Positions 1 through 5,418 of a stretch of DNA of 5,708 nt are shown piece after piece. Numbering within the stretch: the stretch's first letter is position 1; each line of letters begins with the position of its first letter. The stretch comes from Candidatus Chloroheliales bacterium (GTDB lineage: Bacteria > Chloroflexota > Chloroflexia > QHBQ01): NCBI GenBank assembly GCA_003243865.1, contig QHBQ01000390.1:1-5708 (forward strand). The letters run 5' to 3'. The notes below the pieces were generated by a model. That model did not search any database, was not told the origin of the DNA, and worked only from the letters and a program-made list of their open reading frames with translations. A program made the position numbers and the translations under genes.

Positions 1-203
1 TCTACGCCGACACGCGCAAGGGCCGCCGCCCCAGCTTCATAGACGCCGCCCCACCGCTCGTTGCTGCGCCGCTAGTCGAGCAGTTCGTCGCGGCGGTCAG
101 CGCACATGGCCTACGGGTCGCCACCGGCCAGTTCCAGGCCGAGATGCTGGTCGAAATCCACAACGACGGACCTTTCACCATCGTGATAAGTGATGATGAA
201 TGA
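1..203 (+). CDS. dtd: D-aminoacyl-tRNA deacylase, C-terminal part (5' end outside window)
   Basis: This enzyme hydrolyses D-amino acids (and glycine mischarged on tRNA-Ala) from tRNAs in the cytoplasm, a proofreading step after aminoacylation. Only the last 66 residues are present, read in the frame that starts at base 3 and ends at TGA 201-203. Two signatures are visible. The first residues, [12 protein letters not shown], are the stretch that directly follows the family's SQFTL motif, so the cut lies just inside that motif. NDGPFT near the end is the NxGP(V/F)T motif holding the Gly-cisPro pair, which reaches into the partner subunit's active site in the dimer. The C-terminus is full length for the family. 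The stop overlaps the start region of the next gene, so the two are probably co-transcribed. Confidence 0.93.
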   Translation, partial: YADTRKGRRPSFIDAAPPLVAAPLVEQFVAAVSAHGLRVATGQFQAEMLVEIHNDGPFTIVISDDE

Positions 204-615
204 ACTTACCTGGCAAGTGGCAGTGAAGCAGACAGTGCAGCGCACCGTGCTGGTGGTGTTGAGCGTGGCGATCGCGTTGACCCTGCTGCTGGCGACGCTG
301 CCAACAATTGCCGCCGTGCTGCTCACCACCTTCTACGGCCTCTACGTGCTGGTGCCGTACCTGTTGCCGGTGCGCTATCGGCTGAACGCCGCCGGGGTGC
401 GCTGGGGGCAGGGGCTGGACAGTCACTTCCGCCCCTGGGACAGCTTCAAGGTCTATCGCCTGCAGCCGGGCGGCATCGAACTGAGCGCCTACAGCCGCCG
501 CGATGGGCCAGTGCCAGCGCTCAACAACTATCGCGCCGTCTTCCTCCCCTACGGCAGCCTGCCGCCCACCGACCTCGAAGCGGCGATTGCCACCCATCTT
601 CCCCTCGACGTGTAG
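190..615 (+). CDS. Small two-helix membrane protein with PH-like C-terminal domain
   Basis: A protein of 139-141 residues of unknown function. Residues about 18-36 and 38-58 form a hydrophobic hairpin of two membrane segments. The remaining ~80 residues look like a small beta-rich domain: [11 protein letters not shown], a W-x2-F-x-V-Y-R stretch near residues 83-90, a further strand with [11 protein letters not shown], and a final helix [10 protein letters not shown]. This order (two helices, then strands with a conserved Trp, then a terminal helix) is the pattern of bacterial PH-like or YcxB-like membrane proteins; that assignment is by pattern only. Three in-frame starts are possible (GTG 190, ATG 193, ATG 196). 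No clear Shine-Dalgarno distinguishes them. All overlap the dtd stop by 8-14 nt, suggesting translational coupling. Nothing links it functionally to dtd or to the downstream cluster, from which a repeat hairpin and promoters separate it. Confidence 0.8.
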   Translation: MMMNELTWQVAVKQTVQRTVLVVLSVAIALTLLLATLPTIAAVLLTTFYGLYVLVPYLLPVRYRLNAAGVRWGQGLDSHFRPWDSFKVYRLQPGGIELSAYSRRDGPVPALNNYRAVFLPYGSLPPTDLEAAIATHLPLDV

Positions 616-675
616 GGATTAAGGATTAAGGATTAAAGATGAAGGCGGTGTTACATCTTCTTTAATCCTTAATCC
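616..675 (+). repeat. GGATTAA heptamer repeat forming a 17-bp hairpin
   Basis: Three direct copies of GGATTAA lie at 616-622, 623-629 and 630-636, starting at the base after the stop codon of the preceding gene. Bases 623-639 are perfectly complementary to 659-675, giving a 17-bp stem with a 19-nt loop. A shorter alternative pairing, AAGATG (636-641) with CATCTT (654-659), is also possible. There is no U-run after the stem, so it is not a standard intrinsic terminator, although it may slow polymerase or protect the upstream mRNA end. Confidence 0.85.
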
Positions 676-684
676 CCTATCATC

Positions 685-715
685 TTGACATAATCTTGGC
701 AATTTTGGCTATTAT
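685..715 (+). promoter_or_regulatory. Candidate sigma70-type promoter, upstream member of a pair
   Basis: A perfect -35 hexamer TTGACA (685-690) is followed after 19 nt by TATTAT (710-715), a good -10. The 19-nt spacing is longer than optimal, so activity is uncertain. It lies just downstream of the repeat hairpin and about 40 nt upstream of the better candidate promoter. Confidence 0.4.
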
Positions 716-728
716 GTGGCTAAAGCAC

Positions 729-757
729 TTGACGTAACGTTGCGATGGTAATATACT
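729..757 (+). promoter_or_regulatory. Near-consensus sigma70-type promoter for the membrane gene cluster
   Basis: TTGACG (729-734) and TATACT (752-757) are separated by the optimal 17 nt, each one mismatch from consensus. Transcription would begin near 764, giving a leader of about 54 nt before the ATG at 818. It is the best promoter-like sequence in the window and sits directly ahead of the five co-oriented membrane-associated genes, so it probably drives at least the first two. Confidence 0.65.
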
Positions 758-817
758 GTACACGAGGCCAATCATGTTCTAATCTGCTGGCTCTGGCATT
801 GACGCAGGATGGGGGCA

Positions 818-1135
818 ATGTTTAACAAACAGCAAGGCAGAGAACGAGTGGAAGCGCCGGTCAGCGCCGAGGATATTGCGGCAGTGGACAAGCTGGCGAC
901 CAGCGTGGACAAGTGGGGAATGAACGCCCCGGCGTTGCTGCTGCTGACCATCGGCAAACCGCTTGGCTTCTTCGGCGCGCAACTGCTCTACGTCGGCGGG
1001 CCGCTGCTGCGGCTGCTTGGCGCCACCACCGGCAAGCCGCTTGCCGCCCGCGCCACCAGCCTCGCCCAACTGCTGGAGAACCCCGCCGCGCTCGAACAGC
1101 TCACCGCCCGCCTGGAGCAGGGGGAGAAGCGATAG
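818..1135 (+). CDS. Short hydrophobic protein of unknown function, first gene of the membrane cluster
   Basis: 105 residues with no recognised enzymatic motif. An N-terminal charged helix (VSAEDIAAVDKLATSVDKWG, about residues 15-34) is followed by a hydrophobic stretch at about 36-68, broken by a conserved-looking GKPLGFFGAQ turn. A charged C-terminal helix (about 81-101) contains LLENPAALEQLTARLE. This layout resembles small Chloroflexota proteins I remember with a KPLSF-type turn and a C-terminal 'LLEDRxNVExLIxRLE' helix; that likeness is from memory. The ATG at 818 is preferred because AGGA (806-809) lies 8 nt upstream. The alternative ATG at 809 would leave only one base between its purine stretch and the start. 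The stop is 3 nt before the DUF6754 gene, so the two are almost certainly co-transcribed. Confidence 0.75.
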   Translation: MFNKQQGRERVEAPVSAEDIAAVDKLATSVDKWGMNAPALLLLTIGKPLGFFGAQLLYVGGPLLRLLGATTGKPLAARATSLAQLLENPAALEQLTARLEQGEKR

Positions 1136-1138
1136 AGT

Positions 1139-1966
1139 ATGAGTAGCCCAGGCAATCAGTTCTTTACCTTCGTCTATGGCAACAGCGAGATCGCTATCTT
1201 CGCCCTGCTCGCCGTTTTTCTGTTCTTCTTTCTCTTGTTTCTTATTTTGTCACGAAGGCACAAGCTGTGGCCGCTACGCGAATTGGCTCCTTACCAGCAC
1301 ATCAGGGGCGCGATTGGTCGCGCCGCCGAACTGGGCAAAGGGGTGCATTTCAGCCCCGGCTCCGGCGATCTGGCCCAGGGAGTCCATCCGGTCGAGACCC
1401 TGGCCGGGCTGACCATCGGCGAGGCGGTAGCGCGACAGGCGGCGCATAATGGGGCGCGGCTGGTGACTACCACTAACGGGCCGGTTGCCTATGCGGTGGC
1501 CGATAACGCGATGGCGCGCGGCTACGCCAATGTCGGGCGGCTGGCGGATTACAATCCAGAGGACACTCGCTTCATCACCCAGGGCCAGAGCGATAGTCTG
1601 CCCTATCTGGTCGGCGCTGCCGATGTAGTCGAGCATGAGGACACCGCGACGAATATTGCGGTCGGCTACTTCGGCTCTGAGTATCTGCTGCTGGGTGAGA
1701 CGGCGGCGCGGCGCGGCGCGAACCAGATTGTGGGCAGCAGCGAAGCCAGCGCCATCCCGTTGATGCTGACCACCGCCGACCCTGAGCAGGTGCTAATTGG
1801 CGAGGAAATCTTCGCGGGCGGCGCATACCTTCAGCAACGGGCCAGCCATGTTGCCTCACTCAACGCCCAGGATGTCGTACGCATCATGCTCATCATCGTG
1901 ATCATCATTGGGGTGATACTGGCGAACCTCTATCCAGATGCGCTCAACTTTATCTTCTCGCGTTAA
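1139..1966 (+). CDS. DUF6754-type membrane-anchored protein
   Basis: 275 residues whose function is unknown even at the family level. Residues about 17-37 form a strongly hydrophobic N-terminal segment followed by SRRHKLWPLR, so the positive-inside rule puts the central domain (about 40-245) in the cytoplasm. A second hydrophobic segment at about 246-264 anchors the C-terminus. The central domain has features I associate with DUF6754: TTTNGPVAYAVADNAMARGY near residue 110, a Q..SLPYLVGAADVVEHE stretch, VGYFGSEYLLLGETAARRGANQIVGS, then a run ending LIGEEIFAGGAYL. The ATG at 1139 is well supported by GGGGAGAAG (1121-1129), 9 nt upstream. The gene lies 3 nt after the preceding one. It could act as a scaffold or sensor for the other membrane proteins of the cluster, but no catalytic residue set is apparent. 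Confidence 0.85.
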   Translation: MSSPGNQFFTFVYGNSEIAIFALLAVFLFFFLLFLILSRRHKLWPLRELAPYQHIRGAIGRAAELGKGVHFSPGSGDLAQGVHPVETLAGLTIGEAVARQAAHNGARLVTTTNGPVAYAVADNAMARGYANVGRLADYNPEDTRFITQGQSDSLPYLVGAADVVEHEDTATNIAVGYFGSEYLLLGETAARRGANQIVGSSEASAIPLMLTTADPEQVLIGEEIFAGGAYLQQRASHVASLNAQDVVRIMLIIVIIIGVILANLYPDALNFIFSR

Positions 1967-1967
1967 C

Positions 1968-2001
1968 CAGCCCTGTCGGCAACTTACATTAGCGAGGGCT
2001 G
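1968..2001 (+). other. Weak stem-loop after the DUF6754 gene
   Basis: CAGCCCT (1968-1974) can pair with AGGGCTG (1995-2001) around a 20-nt loop, starting 2 nt after the stop codon. The downstream stretch is only moderately T-rich (GTTCTGTTT at 2008-2016), so this is a poor candidate for an intrinsic terminator and may allow read-through to the six-helix protein gene. Confidence 0.3.
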
Positions 2002-2035
2002 ATACCCGTTCTGTTTGCTGGCGCAGTAAAAAATG

Positions 2036-2064
2036 GATTGGGCGAACAGCAGTTCGCCCCTACA
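2036..2064. repeat. REP-like palindrome, GATTGGGCG...CTACA type
   Basis: GGGCGAAC (2040-2047) and GTTCGCCC (2052-2059) are perfect inverted repeats around the 4-nt loop AGCA. They are flanked by GATT on the left and CTACA on the right. Palindromes of the form GTAGGGGCGAAC...GTTCGCCC are, from memory, dispersed in many bacterial genomes including Chloroflexota. A diverged relative lies at 5330-5357 in this window. No T-run follows, so it is not a normal terminator. It sits in the leader of the six-helix protein gene, 59 nt before its ATG. Confidence 0.75.
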
Positions 2065-2118
2065 AGATACGGCGTGACCTTAGCGAATCGGTACAAGGTG
2101 AGACAAGGAGACCAGCCC

Positions 2119-2796
2119 ATGCGCCGTCGCCCTGGCTTCGACTTCGGTTATACTGCCATCTCAGCGATCATCTACGTCACTGCGATAATCGTCTTCGCCA
2201 CCTTCTTCATCACTGCGCAGGGGCCGACCCCAGCCAACCCCAAAGGCTCGGAAGCGTATCGGGCCGGTATCCTGCTGCCCGCGCTGGCCGCGCTGCTGAC
2301 CGGCTTTGCGTTGCTGCTCGGCCTCGCCAACCTGGCCCGCGTCCACCTGGGGCGCATTCAGCGGCAGGAGCGCAACTGGCCGTATAGCGTGGCGCTGCTA
2401 CTTAGCGCCGTGCTTACGGTCGCGGTCGGCACAGTGGTAGGCGGCAGCGGGCCGAACAGTGCAGGCGCAGCCTGGATCTTCAACAACGTCTATCAGCCGC
2501 TGGGCAGCACCTTCTATAGCCTGCTCGCCTTCTTCATTGCTGCCGCCGCCTTCCGCGCCCTGCGCGCCCGCACTGTGGAAATGACGATCCTGACTGTAGT
2601 TGCGCTCATCGTGGTGCTAGGCCAGGCGCCAGTCTTCCAGCTTGACCAGCTAAACTGGATGGCCGCGATAAAGGACTGGATTGTGCAGTACCCGGCGCTG
2701 GCGGCGATTCGGGGCATCGCGCTGGGCGTGTCGCTTGGCATCATCGCCACCAGCGCCCGCCTGCTGCTTGGCATTGATCGCCAGTACCTTAGCTGA
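2119..2796 (+). CDS. Six-helix integral membrane protein of unknown function
   Basis: 225 residues with hydrophobic segments at about 11-33, 49-71, 88-108, 129-148, 155-173 and 192-215. The basic N-terminus (MRRRP) and the charged loop HLGRIQRQER after the second helix fit N- and C-termini in the cytoplasm. The most conserved-looking parts are WIFNNVYQPLGSTFYSLLAFFIAAAAFRALRARTVE (119-154) and the tail IRGIALGVSLGIIATSARLLLGIDRQYL. Both match my memory of uncharacterised proteins found beside DUF6754 genes in several phyla ('SLLAFFIASAAFRAFRAR', 'ATSLRIxLGIERSYLG'). No transporter motif is seen. ATG 2119 is chosen over the in-frame ATG at 2038: AAGGAGA (2105-2111) is an excellent Shine-Dalgarno 7 nt upstream, while the longer version would translate through the palindrome at 2040-2059. 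Confidence 0.85.
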   Translation: MRRRPGFDFGYTAISAIIYVTAIIVFATFFITAQGPTPANPKGSEAYRAGILLPALAALLTGFALLLGLANLARVHLGRIQRQERNWPYSVALLLSAVLTVAVGTVVGGSGPNSAGAAWIFNNVYQPLGSTFYSLLAFFIAAAAFRALRARTVEMTILTVVALIVVLGQAPVFQLDQLNWMAAIKDWIVQYPALAAIRGIALGVSLGIIATSARLLLGIDRQYLS

Positions 2797-2801
2797 GGGG
2801 T

Positions 2802-2879
2802 GAGATTAAAGATTAAAGACTAAAGAAATAGCTTAGATTTTGCTTCATCTTTAATCTTTCATCTATAATCTTTAATCTC
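2802..2879 (+). repeat. GATTAAA heptamer repeat forming a long imperfect hairpin
   Basis: GATTAAA units at 2804-2810 and 2811-2817, plus a degenerate third (GACTAAA, 2818-2824), face the opposite-strand version at about 2850-2879. Bases 2802-2815 pair perfectly with 2866-2879 (14 bp). The stem continues imperfectly as 2817-2819 with 2862-2864 and 2822-2826 with 2855-2859, around a 28-nt loop. It begins 5 nt after the six-helix protein gene. Its architecture matches the hairpin at 616-675, pointing to the same class of element. Confidence 0.8.
2840..2869 (+). promoter_or_regulatory. Possible promoter inside the repeat hairpin
   Basis: A perfect TATAAT (2864-2869) is preceded after 18 nt by TTGCTT (2840-2845), a weak -35. 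The -10 arises where the repeat's usual CTTTAATC reads CTATAATC. Transcription from it would start near 2876, ahead of the zinc-ribbon protein gene. Because A/T-rich repeats produce such hexamers by chance, this is tentative. Confidence 0.35.
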
Positions 2880-2884
2880 GCTAC

Positions 2885-2897
2885 TCTACAATCTACA
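2885..2897 (-). repeat. Inverted GATTGTA-type heptamer copy upstream of the zinc-ribbon gene
   Basis: TCTACAATCTACA is the exact reverse complement of bases 5312-5324, inside the GATTGTA tandem array downstream of the same gene. Here it covers just under two heptamer units and ends 6 nt before the first possible start codon, occupying the position where a Shine-Dalgarno for ATG 2904 would lie. Confidence 0.7.
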
Positions 2898-2903
2898 TTC
2901 ATT

Positions 2904-5303
2904 ATGGCTGACGACTACCGCGAAGAAGATATTATGGTGCCAGTGCGCTGCCCCAACTGCGGCGGGCTTAACCCGGCGGAGAGTAGGGTGTGCCAGCTAT
3001 GCGGCTATCGGCTAACTGGCGCGGCCCCCGCCTCAACGCCCGGCGTGCAGACTGACAGCAGCGGCTGGCCGATCGGCGCGTCCGCTAACCCACCCGCTGC
3101 AGTTGAGCCGCCAGCACCCGCTGGCCGCGATAGGGCGGACAGAGCTGAGGCACCGCCCGCAGATTGGTTGATTGACCTGCGCCGCAAGAAAGGCATGCTG
3201 GTCAGCAACGACGTCAACGAGTCGGCCCCGCCTGCTCCTCCGCAGCCGACCAGCAGCGAACCGCCCCTTGAACAGCAGCTTGGCTACGTAGCGCCGCCCA
3301 ATCCTGCCCCCAGCCCCTACCACCGCGACGACCTCCCCAGCGCCAGCGATGAGCGGGTAGACTGGCTGACCAGCCTACACGCTAATGGTGACCGCGCCGC
3401 AGCCAGCGCCCCGGCTGAGGCCGAGGATAACGAGCAGGCCAATATGCCGTCCTGGCTGATCGAGGAGTTGGCGAGGGACGCTAGCCCGCTCGACCGTGCC
3501 GCCGCGACAGTGGAGTCAGACGCCAACCTGCCCCCCTGGTTGCGTGACAGCACTGATTTGCTCGACCCCGCTCGCGCCGACGAGTTGGAGATGATACAGA
3601 ACCCTGCCAGTAACGGTCAGTCATCCTACATCCCGCCCTGGCAACCGCCGTCCGCAGCAACCCCGCCCAGCCCCTCTGCTTTCAGCACCTGGCTCGGCAG
3701 TCACAACACCCCCAGCGCGGAGGTAGAGTCGAGCGCACCGCCGCCTGGGCCCCCCGTATCCTCACCAGCCGAAGGGGCAGAGGAGCAGCCCCAGATTGTC
3801 ACGCCGGATGAGGCCGCCGCCGAGGCTTCTGATGCGCCGCCCGCCCCGTTCCAGCCGGAGGTTAGCGACGGCGAAGCCGAGGCAGAGACTGCCCTGCCAC
3901 AAGAGGTTGAACTCGCTGATGAGTCGTCAGCGGCGACAAACAAAGCCATAGCGGAAGCGACCGCTCCAGCTGCGGCGAATGCCACGCCCACATCTACTGC
4001 GCTGCATCCTACCAGCGGTGAGCCAGGCAGCGGCGCAGAGTTGCCCCCCTGGCTGCGGGTGGTTGGCAGCGACGGAGCAACGGTTAGCGGCGATAGCGTG
4101 ATGGCGGCAATGCCGGATGCGCCTGCTGACAGTTTCTTCCCCACCGCGGCGGCGGGCGGCGTGCAGAATAGGGTTATACCCAACTGGCTACGCGGCAGGG
4201 GCGTTGCGTCGCAGGATGCCATCCCCAGCAGCGCTGAAGCGTTGACCGCAGCGATGGCCGAGCCGGTACAGCGTATCCAACGGGTGATGAGCGTGCGCCC
4301 AGCCCCGCGCGGCGCCGCGGAAGCGCTCGCCACCCTGGCTGCCACCCCCAGCGCCAGCACGCGCACCTCGCCGCTGGCGTTGAAGGACGAGCGTAACGTT
4401 CCCGCTAGCCTCGCGCGCTGGCTGTTCAGCGAACGGGCCATCTACCTGCTCACTGCCCTGGTGATGGTCGCAGTGGTGCTTGCCGACCGTGTCTGGAGTA
4501 TACAGCCGCTGGGGGCGGTCGTGCCACCCGCCGCCAACGCGCAGGTGGATAGCTTCTACAAGGCAATCAACACCCTGCCGCCCGATGCGGCGGTGTTGGT
4601 TGCCTACGACTGGGACGCCAACCGCCAGGCGGAGATGGAGCCACTCGCCCGCGCTGTCACCTGTCACCTCGGCGCGGTCAACGCCCGCTTCGCCACTGTC
4701 AGCCTGGTCGCTACCGGCCCGGCCTTTGCCCAGCGGGTGGCGGAGGCGACCGTAGACCGCGCCAGCCCCTGCACCGCCCGCCGCTACAACTATGGCAGCG
4801 ATTACGTCAACCTCGGCTACAGCGCCGGCGGCGATTTCACCCTGCGCAGCATGGTCGGCAGCATCGCCACCGTCTTCAGCAAGGATTACCGCGACGGTAA
4901 CGACCTGTTCGGCGGGAATGGGGTCGCCGCGCTGAAGAATGTCAACCGCCTCGCCGACTTCAAGCTAATCATCGTGCTGGAAGGCGACGAAAGCACCGCC
5001 CGCTCGTGGGTGGAGCAGGTTGCCAGCCAGCCGAACACTCCGCCACTGCTGCTCGGCGAACCTGCCGCGCTCGACCCCAGCCTGCAACCCTATCTCGCCC
5101 TCGCTGCGCCTACCCGCTTCCTCGGCAAGGTAGCAGGGTTGAGCGATACCAGTTACTATCAATATAAGCTGACCGGCAAGCAAATCAACACCGACCTGCC
5201 CTTCAGCCTCAACGCTCTGTCCTTCGCCGCCCTGCTCATCGCTCTGCTCATCATCATCGGTAACGTCATGTTCATCGCCCGGCTGATCAACAGCCGCAAG
5301 TGA
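2904..5303 (+). CDS. Zinc-ribbon membrane protein with Trp-Leu motif linker and extracytoplasmic domain
   Basis: 799 residues, function unknown. A zinc ribbon at residues 16-33 (CPNC-x10-CQLC, spacing C-x2-C-x10-C-x2-C) opens the protein. Residues about 36-505 are an Ala/Pro/Ser/Glu-rich, probably disordered linker carrying repeated Trp motifs, mostly PxWL or DWL, at W88, 154, 184, 212, 246, 263, 383, 428 and 506. A membrane segment at about 512-532 follows RWLFSER, so linker and ribbon are cytoplasmic. Residues about 545-765 form an extracytoplasmic alpha/beta domain (FYKAINTLPPDAAVLVAYDWD, DYVNLGYSAGGDF, DFKLIIVLEGDE) with two cysteines, C587 and C623, that could form a disulphide. A second segment at 769-791 ends in ARLINSRK, inside. 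ATG 2904 has no Shine-Dalgarno; ATG 2934 has GAAGAAG (2922-2928) upstream and gives MVPVRCPNC, typical of zinc-ribbon starts, so a 789-residue product is equally or more likely. Confidence 0.88.
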   Translation: MADDYREEDIMVPVRCPNCGGLNPAESRVCQLCGYRLTGAAPASTPGVQTDSSGWPIGASANPPAAVEPPAPAGRDRADRAEAPPADWLIDLRRKKGMLVSNDVNESAPPAPPQPTSSEPPLEQQLGYVAPPNPAPSPYHRDDLPSASDERVDWLTSLHANGDRAAASAPAEAEDNEQANMPSWLIEELARDASPLDRAAATVESDANLPPWLRDSTDLLDPARADELEMIQNPASNGQSSYIPPWQPPSAATPPSPSAFSTWLGSHNTPSAEVESSAPPPGPPVSSPAEGAEEQPQIVTPDEAAAEASDAPPAPFQPEVSDGEAEAETALPQEVELADESSAATNKAIAEATAPAAANATPTSTALHPTSGEPGSGAELPPWLRVVGSDGATVSGDSVMAAMPDAPADSFFPTAAAGGVQNRVIPNWLRGRGVASQDAIPSSAEALTAAMAEPVQRIQRVMSVRPAPRGAAEALATLAATPSASTRTSPLALKDERNVPASLARWLFSERAIYLLTALVMVAVVLADRVWSIQPLGAVVPPAANAQVDSFYKAINTLPPDAAVLVAYDWDANRQAEMEPLARAVTCHLGAVNARFATVSLVATGPAFAQRVAEATVDRASPCTARRYNYGSDYVNLGYSAGGDFTLRSMVGSIATVFSKDYRDGNDLFGGNGVAALKNVNRLADFKLIIVLEGDESTARSWVEQVASQPNTPPLLLGEPAALDPSLQPYLALAAPTRFLGKVAGLSDTSYYQYKLTGKQINTDLPFSLNALSFAALLIALLIIIGNVMFIARLINSRK

Positions 5304-5334
5304 TTGCAGATTGTAGATTGTAGATTGTAGATTG
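5302..5334 (+). repeat. GATTGTA 7-bp tandem array
   Basis: GATTGCA (5302-5308), three GATTGTA units (5309-5315, 5316-5322, 5323-5329) and a partial GATTG (5330-5334) form an uninterrupted 7-bp array. The first unit begins inside the TGA stop codon of the zinc-ribbon protein gene. The last runs directly into a REP-like palindrome. The period equals that of the repeats at 616-675 and 2802-2879. Confidence 0.9.
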
Positions 5335-5357
5335 GGCGTGGGCATCGCGCCTCTACA
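5330..5357. repeat. Diverged REP-like element, GATTGGGCG...CTACA type
   Basis: It shares GATTGGGCG at its left end and CGCC(C/T)CTACA at its right end with the palindrome at 2036-2064, and is 28 nt against 29 nt long. The middle differs and only GGCG/CGCC plus a G-T wobble can pair, so the palindrome is degenerate. It overlaps the final GATTG of the heptamer array. Confidence 0.6.
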
Positions 5358-5366
5358 TAAAGAGCC

Positions 5367-5387
5367 AGGGCGTGCGTCACACGCCCT
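5367..5387 (+). other. GC-rich stem-loop ahead of the last membrane gene
   Basis: AGGGCGTG (5367-5374) pairs perfectly with CACGCCCT (5380-5387) around the loop CGTCA. No T-run follows immediately; the nearest, ATTTTA, begins about 12 nt later. It may be another dispersed repeat or a weak pause or processing site. It lies 31 nt upstream of the GTG at 5419 and does not mask the Shine-Dalgarno. Confidence 0.55.
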
Positions 5388-5418
5388 AAAGTGAAACAGA
5401 TTTTAACGGAGCAAGATA

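Noticed and set aside
175..597. Minus-strand reading frame of 140 codons opposite the PH-like protein gene
   Set aside because: Gln/His-rich translation characteristic of antisense frames in GC-rich DNA. The + strand frame gives a coherent two-helix membrane protein.
774..782. Minimal upstream ORF ATGTTCTAA in the leader of the first cluster gene
   Set aside because: Two codons long, with its purine stretch right at the predicted transcription start; chance occurrence is likely.
2040..2059. Intrinsic terminator at the GC-rich palindrome
   Set aside because: The sequence after the stem is CTACAAGAT with no T-run; a dispersed palindrome family fits better, given the related element at 5330.
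2038..2118. Longer N-terminus for the six-helix protein from ATG 2038
   Set aside because: It would translate through the palindrome and lacks a Shine-Dalgarno, whereas ATG 2119 has AAGGAGA at ideal spacing.
3701..4441. Long minus-strand reading frame of 246 codons opposite the zinc-ribbon gene linker
   Set aside because: It lies wholly antisense to a well-supported gene, has low-complexity Ala/Ser/Gly composition typical of the reverse reading of GC-rich codons, and shows no recognisable domain or ribosome site.
4188..4667. Minus-strand reading frame of 159 codons antisense to the zinc-ribbon gene
   Set aside because: Gly/Arg/His-rich translation without hydrophobic core or motifs; a shadow of the + strand gene.
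5302..5334. CRISPR array
   Set aside because: The units are 7 bp and contiguous, with no spacers; this is a simple tandem repeat.
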